Assembly: GCA_011524845.1 (NCBI GenBank)
Contig: WTJL01000203.1
Span: 1-27,810 of the forward strand
Length of the DNA: 27,810 bases
Reading direction: 5' to 3'
Origin: Flavobacteriales bacterium
GTDB lineage: Bacteria; Bacteroidota; Bacteroidia; Flavobacteriales_D; Sanyastnellaceae
In this document: positions 15,449 to 22,425 of the stretch, piece by piece
Numbering within the stretch: the stretch's first letter is position 1
Layout: each line of letters opens with the position of its first letter
The notes under the pieces: model-generated
What the model was told of the DNA's origin: nothing
Database searches by the model: none
The model's input: only the letters and a program-made list of their open reading frames with translations
Made by a program: the position numbers and the translations under genes

Positions 15449-16450
15449 TCACGTTCCTTGGACCTGAACCAAGGCGTCCAACACGGACTGGACGGACAAC
15501 TCCCATCCGCACTTGAAATGCCCTTCGGGGCAGCGTTTTCGGCCGTGCATGCCGCAAGGGCGGCACGGCAACTCAGAGGCCGGTTCAACGATCTGATGCA
15601 CCTCGCTTTTGGGGCCAAATCCAAAGCGCGGCACGGTGCTCGTGAACAGCGCCACCGTGGGGGTGTTGGTGGCCGACGCCACGTGCAGTGGCGCGCTGTC
15701 GTTGGCCACCACCGCGCGCGCCATGCCGACAGCCGCCACCATGCCCAGGAGCGAGACGGAACCTGCCGCATTGGTGACGTGGGAATGACCGTCGGCCAAG
15801 CGCGCGCACAAGGCGTGCTCGCCTGGGCTGCCCATCAACACCACCCGCAAATCTGCCTGCTCCAAGAACTTCGAGAACTGTCCCTCAGGCCACGCCTTGG
15901 TCGCCCACTGGGAACCGGGCATGACCAACACCGCATCGCGGGCGCCGATGCCCTCGGCCTCCTGCACGTGCGAAGGCTGTGGATGCAACGCCGGACGGAT
16001 GCCGCGCGACATGCCGGGTTCGTGGGTTTGAAGCAAGTCGAGGTGACGGTCGACTTCGTGCGTGCCGTCGCCCCAACGGTGGGGAATCCGGTGCGTGAAA
16101 CGCCACGCGAGAGGGTTGTTGGCGTACCCCATCCGAACCGGCGCCATGCTCAGGGCCGTCAAAATGCCGGAAGATGCGTGCCTGTGAAGGTTGACCACCA
16201 CGTCGTACCGGGCGCGCCGAACGAGACGGACCAACCGACGCCAGTCCTTCCCTTTCACGCGTGGTTTTTTGTCCCAAGCGAGCACCGTCCGAATCCACGG
16301 GTGCCCTTCGAACAAGCCGTCCATTGGCTTGCGCACCAGCACATCCACCCGATCGTCCGGATGGGCCTGATGCCAAGCTTCAAGGGCGGCAGTGGCCAGC
16401 ACCACATCGCCGAGAAACGCGGTTTGAATGAACAGGACGTTGCGCGCCAT
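15449..16450 (-). CDS. glycosyltransferase family 9 (heptosyltransferase-like)
   Basis: Probable inner-membrane-associated enzyme of lipopolysaccharide core assembly, adding a sugar (heptose in the studied members) from a nucleotide donor. The protein has 333 residues. The N-terminal FLGDVVLAT (12-20) has the conserved Asp15. The C-domain carries VMPGSQWATKAWP (177-188) with Lys185, and ANDSAPLHVASA (249-260) with the Asp251/His256 donor-binding pattern. A cysteine cluster (PCRPC, RC, KC) near residues 297-317 is typical of the family's C-terminus. The start at 16450 follows dapD by 9 bases, so the two may be co-transcribed, but a TAACTTCA box ends 4 bases before the ATG. Confidence 0.92.
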   Translation of the reverse strand: MARNVLFIQTAFLGDVVLATAALEAWHQAHPDDRVDVLVRKPMDGLFEGHPWIRTVLAWDKKPRVKGKDWRRLVRLVRRARYDVVVNLHRHASSGILTALSMAPVRMGYANNPLAWRFTHRIPHRWGDGTHEVDRHLDLLQTHEPGMSRGIRPALHPQPSHVQEAEGIGARDAVLVMPGSQWATKAWPEGQFSKFLEQADLRVVLMGSPGEHALCARLADGHSHVTNAAGSVSLLGMVAAVGMARAVVANDSAPLHVASATNTPTVALFTSTVPRFGFGPKSEVHQIVEPASELPCRPCGMHGRKRCPEGHFKCGWELSVQSVLDALVQVQGT

Positions 16451-16454
16451 GCCT

Positions 16455-16462
16455 TGAAGTTA
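16455..16462 (-). promoter_or_regulatory. possible -7 box (TAACTTCA) built on the dapD stop codon
   Basis: TAACTTCA with a 4-base gap to the glycosyltransferase ATG. Its first three bases are the TAA stop of dapD. The spacing equals that of other genes here, but chance overlap with a stop codon must be considered. Confidence 0.35.
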
Positions 16463-17284
16463 CACTGCCACGTCGTGTTGCCGCAAGGCGTCGTTCAACG
16501 AGGTTTTGCGGTCTGTGCTTTCCTTCCGCTCGCCAATGATCAAGGCACAAGGCACTTGATAGGTGCCGGCGTGAAACACCTTGGGACGGGTTCCAGGGAT
16601 GACCACGGCCCGAGGTGGCACCGCCCCACGGGTCTCGATGGGCGTTTCGCCTCGAACATCGACAATGGGGGTGCTCGCCGTCAAGACCACGTTGGCCCCA
16701 AGCACGGCCTCCTTGCCCACGCGAACCCCTTCCACCACGATGCACCGCGAACCGATGAACGCGCCGTCTTCGACAATCACGGGCGCGGCTTGAAGCGGTT
16801 CCAACACCCCTCCGATGCCGACGCCGCCGCTGAGGTGCACATCTGCTCCGATTTGGGCACAAGACCCCACCGTCGCCCACGTGTCCACCATGGTGCGTTC
16901 CCCGACGTAGGCACCCAAGTTGACGTACGAAGGCATCAAAATGCAATCGGGCGCCACGTGCGCGCCATAGCGAACCACAGCATGGGGCACGACGCGAACG
17001 CCAGCCTCGGCATACCCGCGCTTGAGCGGCATTTTGTCGTGAAATTCGAACGGCCCCACTTCCACCGTCTCCATCGTTTGGATGGGAAAGTTGAGCAGCA
17101 CGGCTTGCTTGACCCACTCGTTCACCGTCCACTCCCCGTTGGGCTCGGGTTGGGCCACGCGAAGGGTGCCTCGGTCCAACCGCGACATCACTTCTGCGAC
17201 CGCATTTCGCACGTCCTCTTGCTCCACCAGCGATCGATCGGCCCAAGCCGCCTCCACAAGCGTTCTCAATTCGATTTCATTCAT
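16460..17284 (-). CDS. dapD: tetrahydrodipicolinate N-succinyltransferase DapD
   Basis: Transfers a succinyl group from succinyl-CoA to tetrahydrodipicolinate in the succinylase branch of lysine and diaminopimelate synthesis. The 274-residue length is normal. A short helical N-domain is followed by the left-handed beta helix of hexapeptide repeats from about 95 to 205 (for example YVNLGAYVGERTMVDTWATV, IGADVHLSGGVGIGGV). The core motif LEPLQAAPVIVEDGAFIGSR and the C-terminal VIPGTRP are characteristic. The start at 17284 lies 4 bases after a TACCTTCG box. Divergent from ruvX; no other lysine-pathway gene is adjacent. Confidence 0.96.
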   Translation of the reverse strand: MNEIELRTLVEAAWADRSLVEQEDVRNAVAEVMSRLDRGTLRVAQPEPNGEWTVNEWVKQAVLLNFPIQTMETVEVGPFEFHDKMPLKRGYAEAGVRVVPHAVVRYGAHVAPDCILMPSYVNLGAYVGERTMVDTWATVGSCAQIGADVHLSGGVGIGGVLEPLQAAPVIVEDGAFIGSRCIVVEGVRVGKEAVLGANVVLTASTPIVDVRGETPIETRGAVPPRAVVIPGTRPKVFHAGTYQVPCALIIGERKESTDRKTSLNDALRQHDVAV

Positions 17285-17288
17285 GCTG

Positions 17289-17296
17289 CGAAGGTA
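17289..17296 (-). promoter_or_regulatory. -7 box (TACCTTCG) of dapD
   Basis: TACCTTCG, then CAGC, then the dapD ATG at 17284: a 4-base gap. The ruvX box lies only 16 bases away on the other strand. Confidence 0.6.
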
Positions 17297-17312
17297 GCAC
17301 TCTGCCGTGGTG

Positions 17313-17320
17313 TACCTTGC
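17313..17320 (+). promoter_or_regulatory. -7 box (TACCTTGC) of ruvX
   Basis: TACCTTGC, then 5 bases, then the ruvX ATG at 17326. The polymerase footprint would cover the dapD box. Confidence 0.55.
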
Positions 17321-17325
17321 CCTTC

Positions 17326-17745
17326 ATGGGACGACTGATTGGCTTGGATGTGGGCGCTCAACGAACAGGTGTGGCGGTGACCGACGAGCTTCACATCGCT
17401 TGCTCGCCCCATGCCACAGTGGCCACCACGGACCTCATCGACGACATCCGTGTGTTGCATCAAGCCTCCCCTTTCGACGCCATTGTGATGGGCCGACCCA
17501 ACCTCATTGTGGGTGGCTCGACCGACAGCACACCCCACATTGAAGACGTGGAAAAGCGCCTACGGAAAGCCTTCCCCAACCTCCCCATTCACTTTGTCGA
17601 CGAAGGCTTCACCTCGCAAGAAGCCTCGGCCATCCAACGGCAAGGCGGCATGAAAAAATCGCAGCGACGGGCCAAAGGGAGCTTGGACGCCATCGCTGCG
17701 AGTTTGATTCTGCAACGTCACTTGGACGCGCAGAGGTACCTGTAA
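17326..17745 (+). CDS. ruvX: YqgF/RuvX family Holliday junction resolvase homologue
   Basis: RNase H-fold protein of 139 residues, the usual length for YqgF/RuvX, which acts in pre-16S rRNA 5' end processing and is also annotated as a Holliday junction resolvase. The acidic metal ligands are visible: Asp8 (GLDVG), Glu93 (FVDEGFTSQEA) and Asp121 (GSLDAIAAS). The VMGRPNLIVGGS stretch at 54-65 corresponds to the family's VGLP.nm.G.. loop, with proline kept. The ATG at 17326 fits the promoter box; an in-frame earlier start would precede it. Converges on the HAD gene with 10 bases between. Confidence 0.94.
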   Translation: MGRLIGLDVGAQRTGVAVTDELHIACSPHATVATTDLIDDIRVLHQASPFDAIVMGRPNLIVGGSTDSTPHIEDVEKRLRKAFPNLPIHFVDEGFTSQEASAIQRQGGMKKSQRRAKGSLDAIAASLILQRHLDAQRYL

Positions 17746-17755
17746 CGTTTCCGGG

Positions 17756-18190
17756 TCAGGCTCCCTTGAAGACCTCCACGGTCTTTTGTTCCCGAACCAA
17801 GTCGGTGAACTGACCCTCGTAACGCGTGGCACGAACGATGTGGTTGTCCACCCAATGGTAGTTGCCGCCGCGAGGCTTCCCCATCAACAGTCCTTGGTAT
17901 TTGAACCCGTGGCGGTTGAGCCACTCTTCGGTCACGTCGCGGTGGTCTTCTGTGCGCGAGGTGAAGAACGTGATGATGTGCCCCTCATCATACCACTTGT
18001 TCAAGGTTTCCAAGGCATCGGGAAACGGCTCGCATGTGGCCATGCGCTCGGGCTCTTCGTTGGGGACATCTTCCGTGATGGTGCCGTCGATGTCGATGAG
18101 GTAATTCTTTACGCCATCAGGGAGTTGAGGCGATGCGTTCAAGCCCTGGTCGTCCTGGGCGGGTCGGAGGTCGTGTGATGTGGGTGACAT
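17756..18190 (-). CDS. HAD-superfamily phosphatase-like protein
   Basis: Soluble protein of 144 residues with a minimal HAD fold: motif I DIDGT with nucleophile Asp33 and Asp35, motif II FFTSR with Ser78, Lys105 in GKPRGG, and an acidic Asp115 (HWVDN). Close Bacteroidota relatives are often labelled phosphoheptose isomerase, which does not fit these motifs; a small-molecule phosphatase is the better guess. Substrate unknown. The first 27 residues are a variable extension; the start at 18190 is supported by the TAATTTTG box 8 bases upstream. A start nearer DGVKNYLIDIDGT cannot be ruled out. Confidence 0.85.
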   Translation of the reverse strand: MSPTSHDLRPAQDDQGLNASPQLPDGVKNYLIDIDGTITEDVPNEEPERMATCEPFPDALETLNKWYDEGHIITFFTSRTEDHRDVTEEWLNRHGFKYQGLLMGKPRGGNYHWVDNHIVRATRYEGQFTDLVREQKTVEVFKGA

Positions 18191-18198
18191 GAGGCCGG

Positions 18199-18206
18199 CA
18201 AAATTA
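18199..18206 (-). promoter_or_regulatory. -7 box (TAATTTTG) of the HAD gene
   Basis: Exact TAnnTTTG match on the minus strand in the 75-base space after bshC, with 8 bases to the ATG at 18190. Confidence 0.6.
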
Positions 18207-18265
18207 TCGGCCGCTACAATGCCATCCTAATCTTCCGCACGTGAGTTCTTCAAGGAGGCGTGCAT

Positions 18266-19816
18266 TCACCCATTTGTGGGCCCAAAACGCCAAACCCGGG
18301 CTTCAAATCCTCCCTCAGGCTCCAGCCACATTTGGGTCCATGCGTCACAATCGTCCCCTGCAAGCAGATGCCAATTGGCCCAACGGTCCTGGGGAGCTCC
18401 CTTCCTCACCAGGCTTGCACACGCCCGCCGTGCGGCCTGCCATTCCTTGGCTTTGAAGCCTTTCAACGACTTTCGAAGTTTGGACATCCATTGCTTCCAG
18501 GCCTTGGCCGTGGCCGCCTCGAGTGCGCCCGTCGGCCCTTTCAATTCTGGGGACATGCCTTCGGCCCAGCGTTGGAGGTTGGCATTCCAAGCTTCGAGGT
18601 TGGATTGGTGTTGACGCACCTCGTCACCGAGGGCGTCCACCCATCGGTCCAAGACCCATCGGTCCCACTCCTCGTTGGTCATCCACCCTTGGTCCAACGA
18701 CCATCCGACGGCATGGCATTCTTCCGACAGAACGACCGCGTGGTCACGAAGGCGCAACGCTGGAAAAACCAGGCCCTGATCTTCAAACGCTTGGGGCAAT
18801 TGATGCCAGTACTTCCACTCGCCCGGCCCCAAGACCACGGCGGCGCTGTGGAGCAACCACTCTTGATAGAGTGGCCGAAGCAACACCCCGGGACTGCAGG
18901 ACGGCGCATGGGTTTGAGCAAAGTGCGCCCAGCCCTCCTTTGGCTCCACAAATTGCGTGGTGCCTGCGCGCCAAGCGTCGCTGTCGGCATCGCGAACCAC
19001 CCCCACTCGTCCTTCCTGTTCGCCCAACCAAAACACGTTGTTCTCGCGCACATGGGCAGGACCTTGAAAGGCTTCTGTTCCGGACAACGAGGCGTGGACG
19101 CCTTTTCCCTCAAATTCGGATGCCCACAGCGCGCTGGCCGACGTCTTCAAGTCGGGATGGTCTGCATCGAGCACAAGCACCCCTTCCTGACCGTACCAGC
19201 GGTGAATCCACCGACGCATGAGGCCGGTCAACGTTTCGTTCGCCTGCTCGGCGGTCGTGAGATCCGCCTTCATGTCGTTCAGCGCATCCAAGGGCGCACC
19301 GTCTGTGCTCCAGGAATCAAGCACCTCGCGAACCCCCTCAAGGCTGCGATGTCCCACAGGCCAAGGGATGTCAGCGTCCAGTGGCTCCCAAACATGGGTC
19401 CGCTCCTCGCCGTGCACGGCAGCGACTTCCTTCCAGTCGTGGTCCTCGCTCGCCAGCCAAAACACAGGCACCACAGGAACCTGCCAGCGCTGCGCCAACT
19501 GGCGTGCCGTACGGATTGCGGACAACACCTTGTGGTGAAAAAACGCAGGGCCTCCGGCGAGCACCAACTGATGACCCACCGTCACCACCCGGCATTTCTC
19601 CGAGGTCAATGTCTCCAGCGACGTTGGCGGAGTCAAGAAGGCTTGGTCGTATTGCTGAACCAGTGCTTGGTGCACGGCCTTGCGACGTTCAGGTGGCCAA
19701 GAGCTGTTGTTTTTTGGCACGGCCGACCATCCTGTCCATTCGCCACCTTGTCCCTCCGGCAGGATGGATGGCCAAGCGGACAAGGGATGCGAGGTCCACC
19801 CCCACTCAGACGTCAT
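18266..19816 (-). CDS. bshC: bacillithiol synthase BshC
   Basis: Putative cysteine-adding enzyme that completes bacillithiol from the glucosamine-malate precursor. The protein has 516 residues. Motifs of the family are clear: VTVGHQLVLAGGPAFFHHK at about 78-96 (HxGH-like nucleotide-site region) and VPVFWLASEDHDWKE at 116-130. A C-terminal helical segment rich in Trp, Lys and Ala ends with the expected short beta region. BshA and BshB are not in the window. The ATG at 19816 overlaps the stop of the upstream T9SS gene by 4 bases (ATGA), so it is probably translated from the same message; a longer frame upstream is thereby rejected. Confidence 0.92.
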   Translation of the reverse strand: MTSEWGWTSHPLSAWPSILPEGQGGEWTGWSAVPKNNSSWPPERRKAVHQALVQQYDQAFLTPPTSLETLTSEKCRVVTVGHQLVLAGGPAFFHHKVLSAIRTARQLAQRWQVPVVPVFWLASEDHDWKEVAAVHGEERTHVWEPLDADIPWPVGHRSLEGVREVLDSWSTDGAPLDALNDMKADLTTAEQANETLTGLMRRWIHRWYGQEGVLVLDADHPDLKTSASALWASEFEGKGVHASLSGTEAFQGPAHVRENNVFWLGEQEGRVGVVRDADSDAWRAGTTQFVEPKEGWAHFAQTHAPSCSPGVLLRPLYQEWLLHSAAVVLGPGEWKYWHQLPQAFEDQGLVFPALRLRDHAVVLSEECHAVGWSLDQGWMTNEEWDRWVLDRWVDALGDEVRQHQSNLEAWNANLQRWAEGMSPELKGPTGALEAATAKAWKQWMSKLRKSLKGFKAKEWQAARRACASLVRKGAPQDRWANWHLLAGDDCDAWTQMWLEPEGGFEARVWRFGPTNG

Positions 19817-20862
19817 CGAATCACGTTGACCCACCCCTTCCATTCGGTTTGGCCTTCGACCCCTTCTTGAGAAGACAAACGCCAGCCATAGACACCGGCG
19901 TCGCAAGGCGCGCCGTTCAGGTCTTCTCCACTCCAAGCCAAGGTGCCGTTCTCTTCAAATTGGCCTTGCCACACCACGTGCCCCCAGCGGTTGAACACGC
20001 TGAGTTCCCCTTCAAAGGCATCGGGAACGGCCCACACCCACGCGTCGTTGACAAGGTCGCCGTTGGGCGTGAAGGAATTGGGGACGTACACCCCCGGAGG
20101 CACTGGGGTGCCCCTTGTTCCACGACCTTCTTGTTCAGCCGACATCAACTCGTTGCTCACTTCTTCAATCACAAATTCGTCCACGAAGTAGTAGGCCACC
20201 GTTCGCGTGCCGGTTTCTTCCCTCCGCAACATGGGCTCGTCTTCGAACAACCCCAGGGTGAAATGCTCAAAGGGCATCGTCGCCGTGAACACAAAAGACA
20301 CCTCCCGCCAATCTCTGTGGTAGAGGGCCTCGTGGATCTCGAATTGAGGTTGTTTGGGCAATGCGTCGTGGCCCTGCTGAGCAGGCAGCGTGGTCGTGAA
20401 CACCACGCCAAGGCCACTCACGCCCAATCCAGCATTGACCCAGTCGTGCACCCGACCAGAGGAAATGGCAAAGCGCATGTTGTAGCGTTGGCCTTCCACC
20501 AAAGGCTCGGAAAAGGATCCCGTGAGGTATTCGTGCCGGGGCGACGCTTCGTCGGTGAATGCGACAAAGCCCGCGATGCCCCGTCCAGCGTATGCATCCA
20601 CCTTGGCCAAGGGAGTCTGCGGCAAGTCTCCCCCATTGCTGCCCAATTGATGGTAGTAATCTGGGATGGCCACGTCGCTCCCTCCATTGGCCCATCCATT
20701 CACCAAATGGAATTGACCGGACGCATCGGGCAGCGATTGGAAGGACTCAAACCCGCCATTCACCACAGAAACTTGGGCATTGGCTTCCTGGGGTGTCCAC
20801 CACAGCACGGCCGATGCCATCAGCACCGCCCGACACAACGCGGCATTCCAGAGGTTCCCCAT
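19813..20862 (-). CDS. T9SS type B (CHU_C) secreted protein
   Basis: Exported protein of 349 residues. The signal peptide covers 1-29 (cleavage after EANA). The body begins with a beta-rich domain (VSVVNGGFESF) resembling the carbohydrate-binding or jelly-roll domains common at the start of such proteins. The last 80 residues are a gliding-motility-associated (CHU_C) domain: VYVPNSFTPNGDLVNDAWVW, then SVFNRWGHVVWQ, W-x-G, GVYGWR and the terminal GWVNVIR, which marks type B export through the type IX system. The job at the surface is unknown. The start at 20862 rests on a TACTTTGG box 4 bases upstream. It overlaps bshC by 4 bases. Confidence 0.9.
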   Translation of the reverse strand: MGNLWNAALCRAVLMASAVLWWTPQEANAQVSVVNGGFESFQSLPDASGQFHLVNGWANGGSDVAIPDYYHQLGSNGGDLPQTPLAKVDAYAGRGIAGFVAFTDEASPRHEYLTGSFSEPLVEGQRYNMRFAISSGRVHDWVNAGLGVSGLGVVFTTTLPAQQGHDALPKQPQFEIHEALYHRDWREVSFVFTATMPFEHFTLGLFEDEPMLRREETGTRTVAYYFVDEFVIEEVSNELMSAEQEGRGTRGTPVPPGVYVPNSFTPNGDLVNDAWVWAVPDAFEGELSVFNRWGHVVWQGQFEENGTLAWSGEDLNGAPCDAGVYGWRLSSQEGVEGQTEWKGWVNVIR

Positions 20863-20866
20863 GCTC

Positions 20867-20874
20867 CCAAAGTA
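20867..20874 (-). promoter_or_regulatory. -7 box (TACTTTGG) of the T9SS type B gene
   Basis: TACTTTGG, then GAGC, then the ATG at 20862: a 4-base gap. It would allow the T9SS gene and bshC to be transcribed apart from the sigma factor genes. Confidence 0.45.
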
Positions 20875-20886
20875 CAACGAATCTGT

Positions 20887-21762
20887 TCAACGCCGCGTGG
20901 GCGACACCACCACTGCCATGGCCAGCCCCCATGTCCCACCTGGCACCCAAAAGACGTTGGCTCGAAACTGCGACGCCGACCTCGACCCCGGATAACTTTC
21001 TCCCAAATCCAATGTTCCGCCACATTCCAAACGGCAACGTTTGGTCCATGCCCCCTCCGGCTGAAACGTGTCTTCCGACGACACCGCCATCCAAGTGGAC
21101 GGATCCCCCGGTGCAGTCAACATCCAACTGCCCGGACGCCACACGACCACGGAAGCCGCCACCCGCGGCCTCCATCCGGCCCTTGCCCGACCTTCCCATT
21201 GCCCCCCCACTCTGAACGCATGGCCGGGAGACAACGGCGCCAACAAGGTGTCACGCTCAAAGGCCAAACTGTCCGGGGTCAGCACCACTTGCTCCAAAGG
21301 TGCAGAGTTCGAATTCATGCTGGAGACAATCCAGCCTTTGACGTCGTCGGACACCCCTTCTTCGGAAAAGGCCCAAGGCTGAAAGTGCACCACCTGAGCC
21401 CCCACGCGACCTCGTTCGCGGGCCAATGTTCGGTGACATTCCAATCGAATCGAAGGACGGTTGGCTCCAAGGTTGGTCGTGGACATGCCACTCCAATCCG
21501 ATGGCTGAGCAGTCGGAACGTCCCATCCCAAGCCAATCCACCAATCGGTCCGCGCAGGGACCACCACTTGCACGGCGGTATCGATGCGAACATCCGCTTC
21601 GTAGATCAAACGGTGACCGTCGACCGACACGGTGTCCTTGGGCCAAGGAATCGTTTCAGGCCACGTCGCCCAAACGCATGGATGGATGCCCAAGACACCC
21701 ACAACGAGCAGGGCCAACCTCGAGGCCAACATAACCTTCTCGTGCAACTTCCTCCGTCCCAT
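20887..21762 (-). CDS. unknown exported protein of the sigma-factor cluster
   Basis: I do not recognise a family. The 291-residue protein has a basic N-terminus and a hydrophobic core (LALLVVGVLG, about residues 16-25) ending near VWA, so it should be exported. The mature part is rich in Trp, Ser, Gly and Arg with alternating beta-strand patterns and three Cys. It may be a beta-sandwich envelope protein. It starts 12 bases after the putative anti-sigma gene and ends 24 bases before the T9SS type B gene, so it is probably part of the same transcript. An alternative start is the ATG at 21732 (MLASRL), which would shorten the signal peptide. Confidence 0.7.
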   Translation of the reverse strand: MGRRKLHEKVMLASRLALLVVGVLGIHPCVWATWPETIPWPKDTVSVDGHRLIYEADVRIDTAVQVVVPARTDWWIGLGWDVPTAQPSDWSGMSTTNLGANRPSIRLECHRTLARERGRVGAQVVHFQPWAFSEEGVSDDVKGWIVSSMNSNSAPLEQVVLTPDSLAFERDTLLAPLSPGHAFRVGGQWEGRARAGWRPRVAASVVVWRPGSWMLTAPGDPSTWMAVSSEDTFQPEGAWTKRCRLECGGTLDLGESYPGSRSASQFRANVFWVPGGTWGLAMAVVVSPTRR

Positions 21763-21769
21763 GGAGGCG

Positions 21770-21777
21770 ACAAGTTA
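21770..21777 (-). promoter_or_regulatory. weak -7-like box (TAACTTGT) on the anti-sigma stop codon
   Basis: TAACTTGT ends 7 bases before the ATG at 21762; its TAA is the stop of the preceding gene. Weak, and may be coincidence. Confidence 0.25.
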
Positions 21778-22335
21778 CTGCTTGACCTCCAGCGTGGCTT
21801 CCAAGCGCTGGGTCGCTGGTGCAACGGCGTCGGTCTTGAGCGGCAGCCGCTCCCCTTCATTCCCACCTTCCAATTCCGACACCTCCAACTCGGTAAGACT
21901 TTCCAAAGGTTCGGTAGACATGGACATGTCTGAAACCGAGGCCTCCTCCTTGGTGGTCACAGAGATCGTCCCATCGTTTTCTTCAGGGGCAACAGCGGCC
22001 GCAGACTCGTTCAATGGCTCCGTGCCCATGGGGGCAGGAGCCGTCACCTCCACAGGCGCAGAAGCCTTTACAGGAGACTCGTCCACACCGTCTTGCGTCC
22101 ACATCCATGCAGCGGCCACCACTGCACCGGCCAATGCCAATGCTGCCACGCGGCGACCACCTGAAGTTTCAACTTGGGCGGGGGTGCCGTCCAAACGCTT
22201 GAACACCGCCGCCTCCAACCCTTCAGGAGCAGGCACGTCGTGCGACAGCAAGGCTTCGCGCACCCGCGCTTCCGCTTCTGTCCAAGGTGCGTCTTGCGCA
22301 TCCAAGTTGGGCATGTCTTTCGACGTCAAGGGCAT
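21775..22335 (-). CDS. putative anti-sigma factor, one membrane span
   Basis: Protein of 186 residues. A cytoplasmic N-terminal part of about 60 residues has two amphipathic helices (WTEAEARVREALL and GLEAAVFKRLDG). One membrane helix follows at about 63-79 (VAALALAGAVVAAAWMW), then a low-complexity periplasmic part rich in Glu, Ala, Pro, Thr and Val. Build and position directly after an ECF sigma gene suggest an anti-sigma factor, but there is no zinc (ZAS) motif, so this is inference. The 90-base gap to the sigma gene has no promoter-like TA and holds a small hairpin (22362-22375). Confidence 0.6.
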   Translation of the reverse strand: MPLTSKDMPNLDAQDAPWTEAEARVREALLSHDVPAPEGLEAAVFKRLDGTPAQVETSGGRRVAALALAGAVVAAAWMWTQDGVDESPVKASAPVEVTAPAPMGTEPLNESAAAVAPEENDGTISVTTKEEASVSDMSMSTEPLESLTELEVSELEGGNEGERLPLKTDAVAPATQRLEATLEVKQ

Positions 22336-22425
22336 GGTGGTCCGTTCAGTGTGTTCTTTGTGTGGAAGGCTCCACGGGTTGAAAACGAAGGGTGGGCGAA
22401 ATGGTTGCTTGGGAAGTGTCTTTTT

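Noticed and set aside
15389..17338. 649-codon plus-strand open frame across the glycosyltransferase and dapD
   Set aside because: Antisense to two well-conserved enzymes and without recognisable domains.
19381..21933. 850-codon open frame on the plus strand across bshC, the T9SS gene and the unknown gene
   Set aside because: Low-complexity, Pro/Arg/His-rich translation, antisense to recognisable proteins; typical GC-rich shadow.
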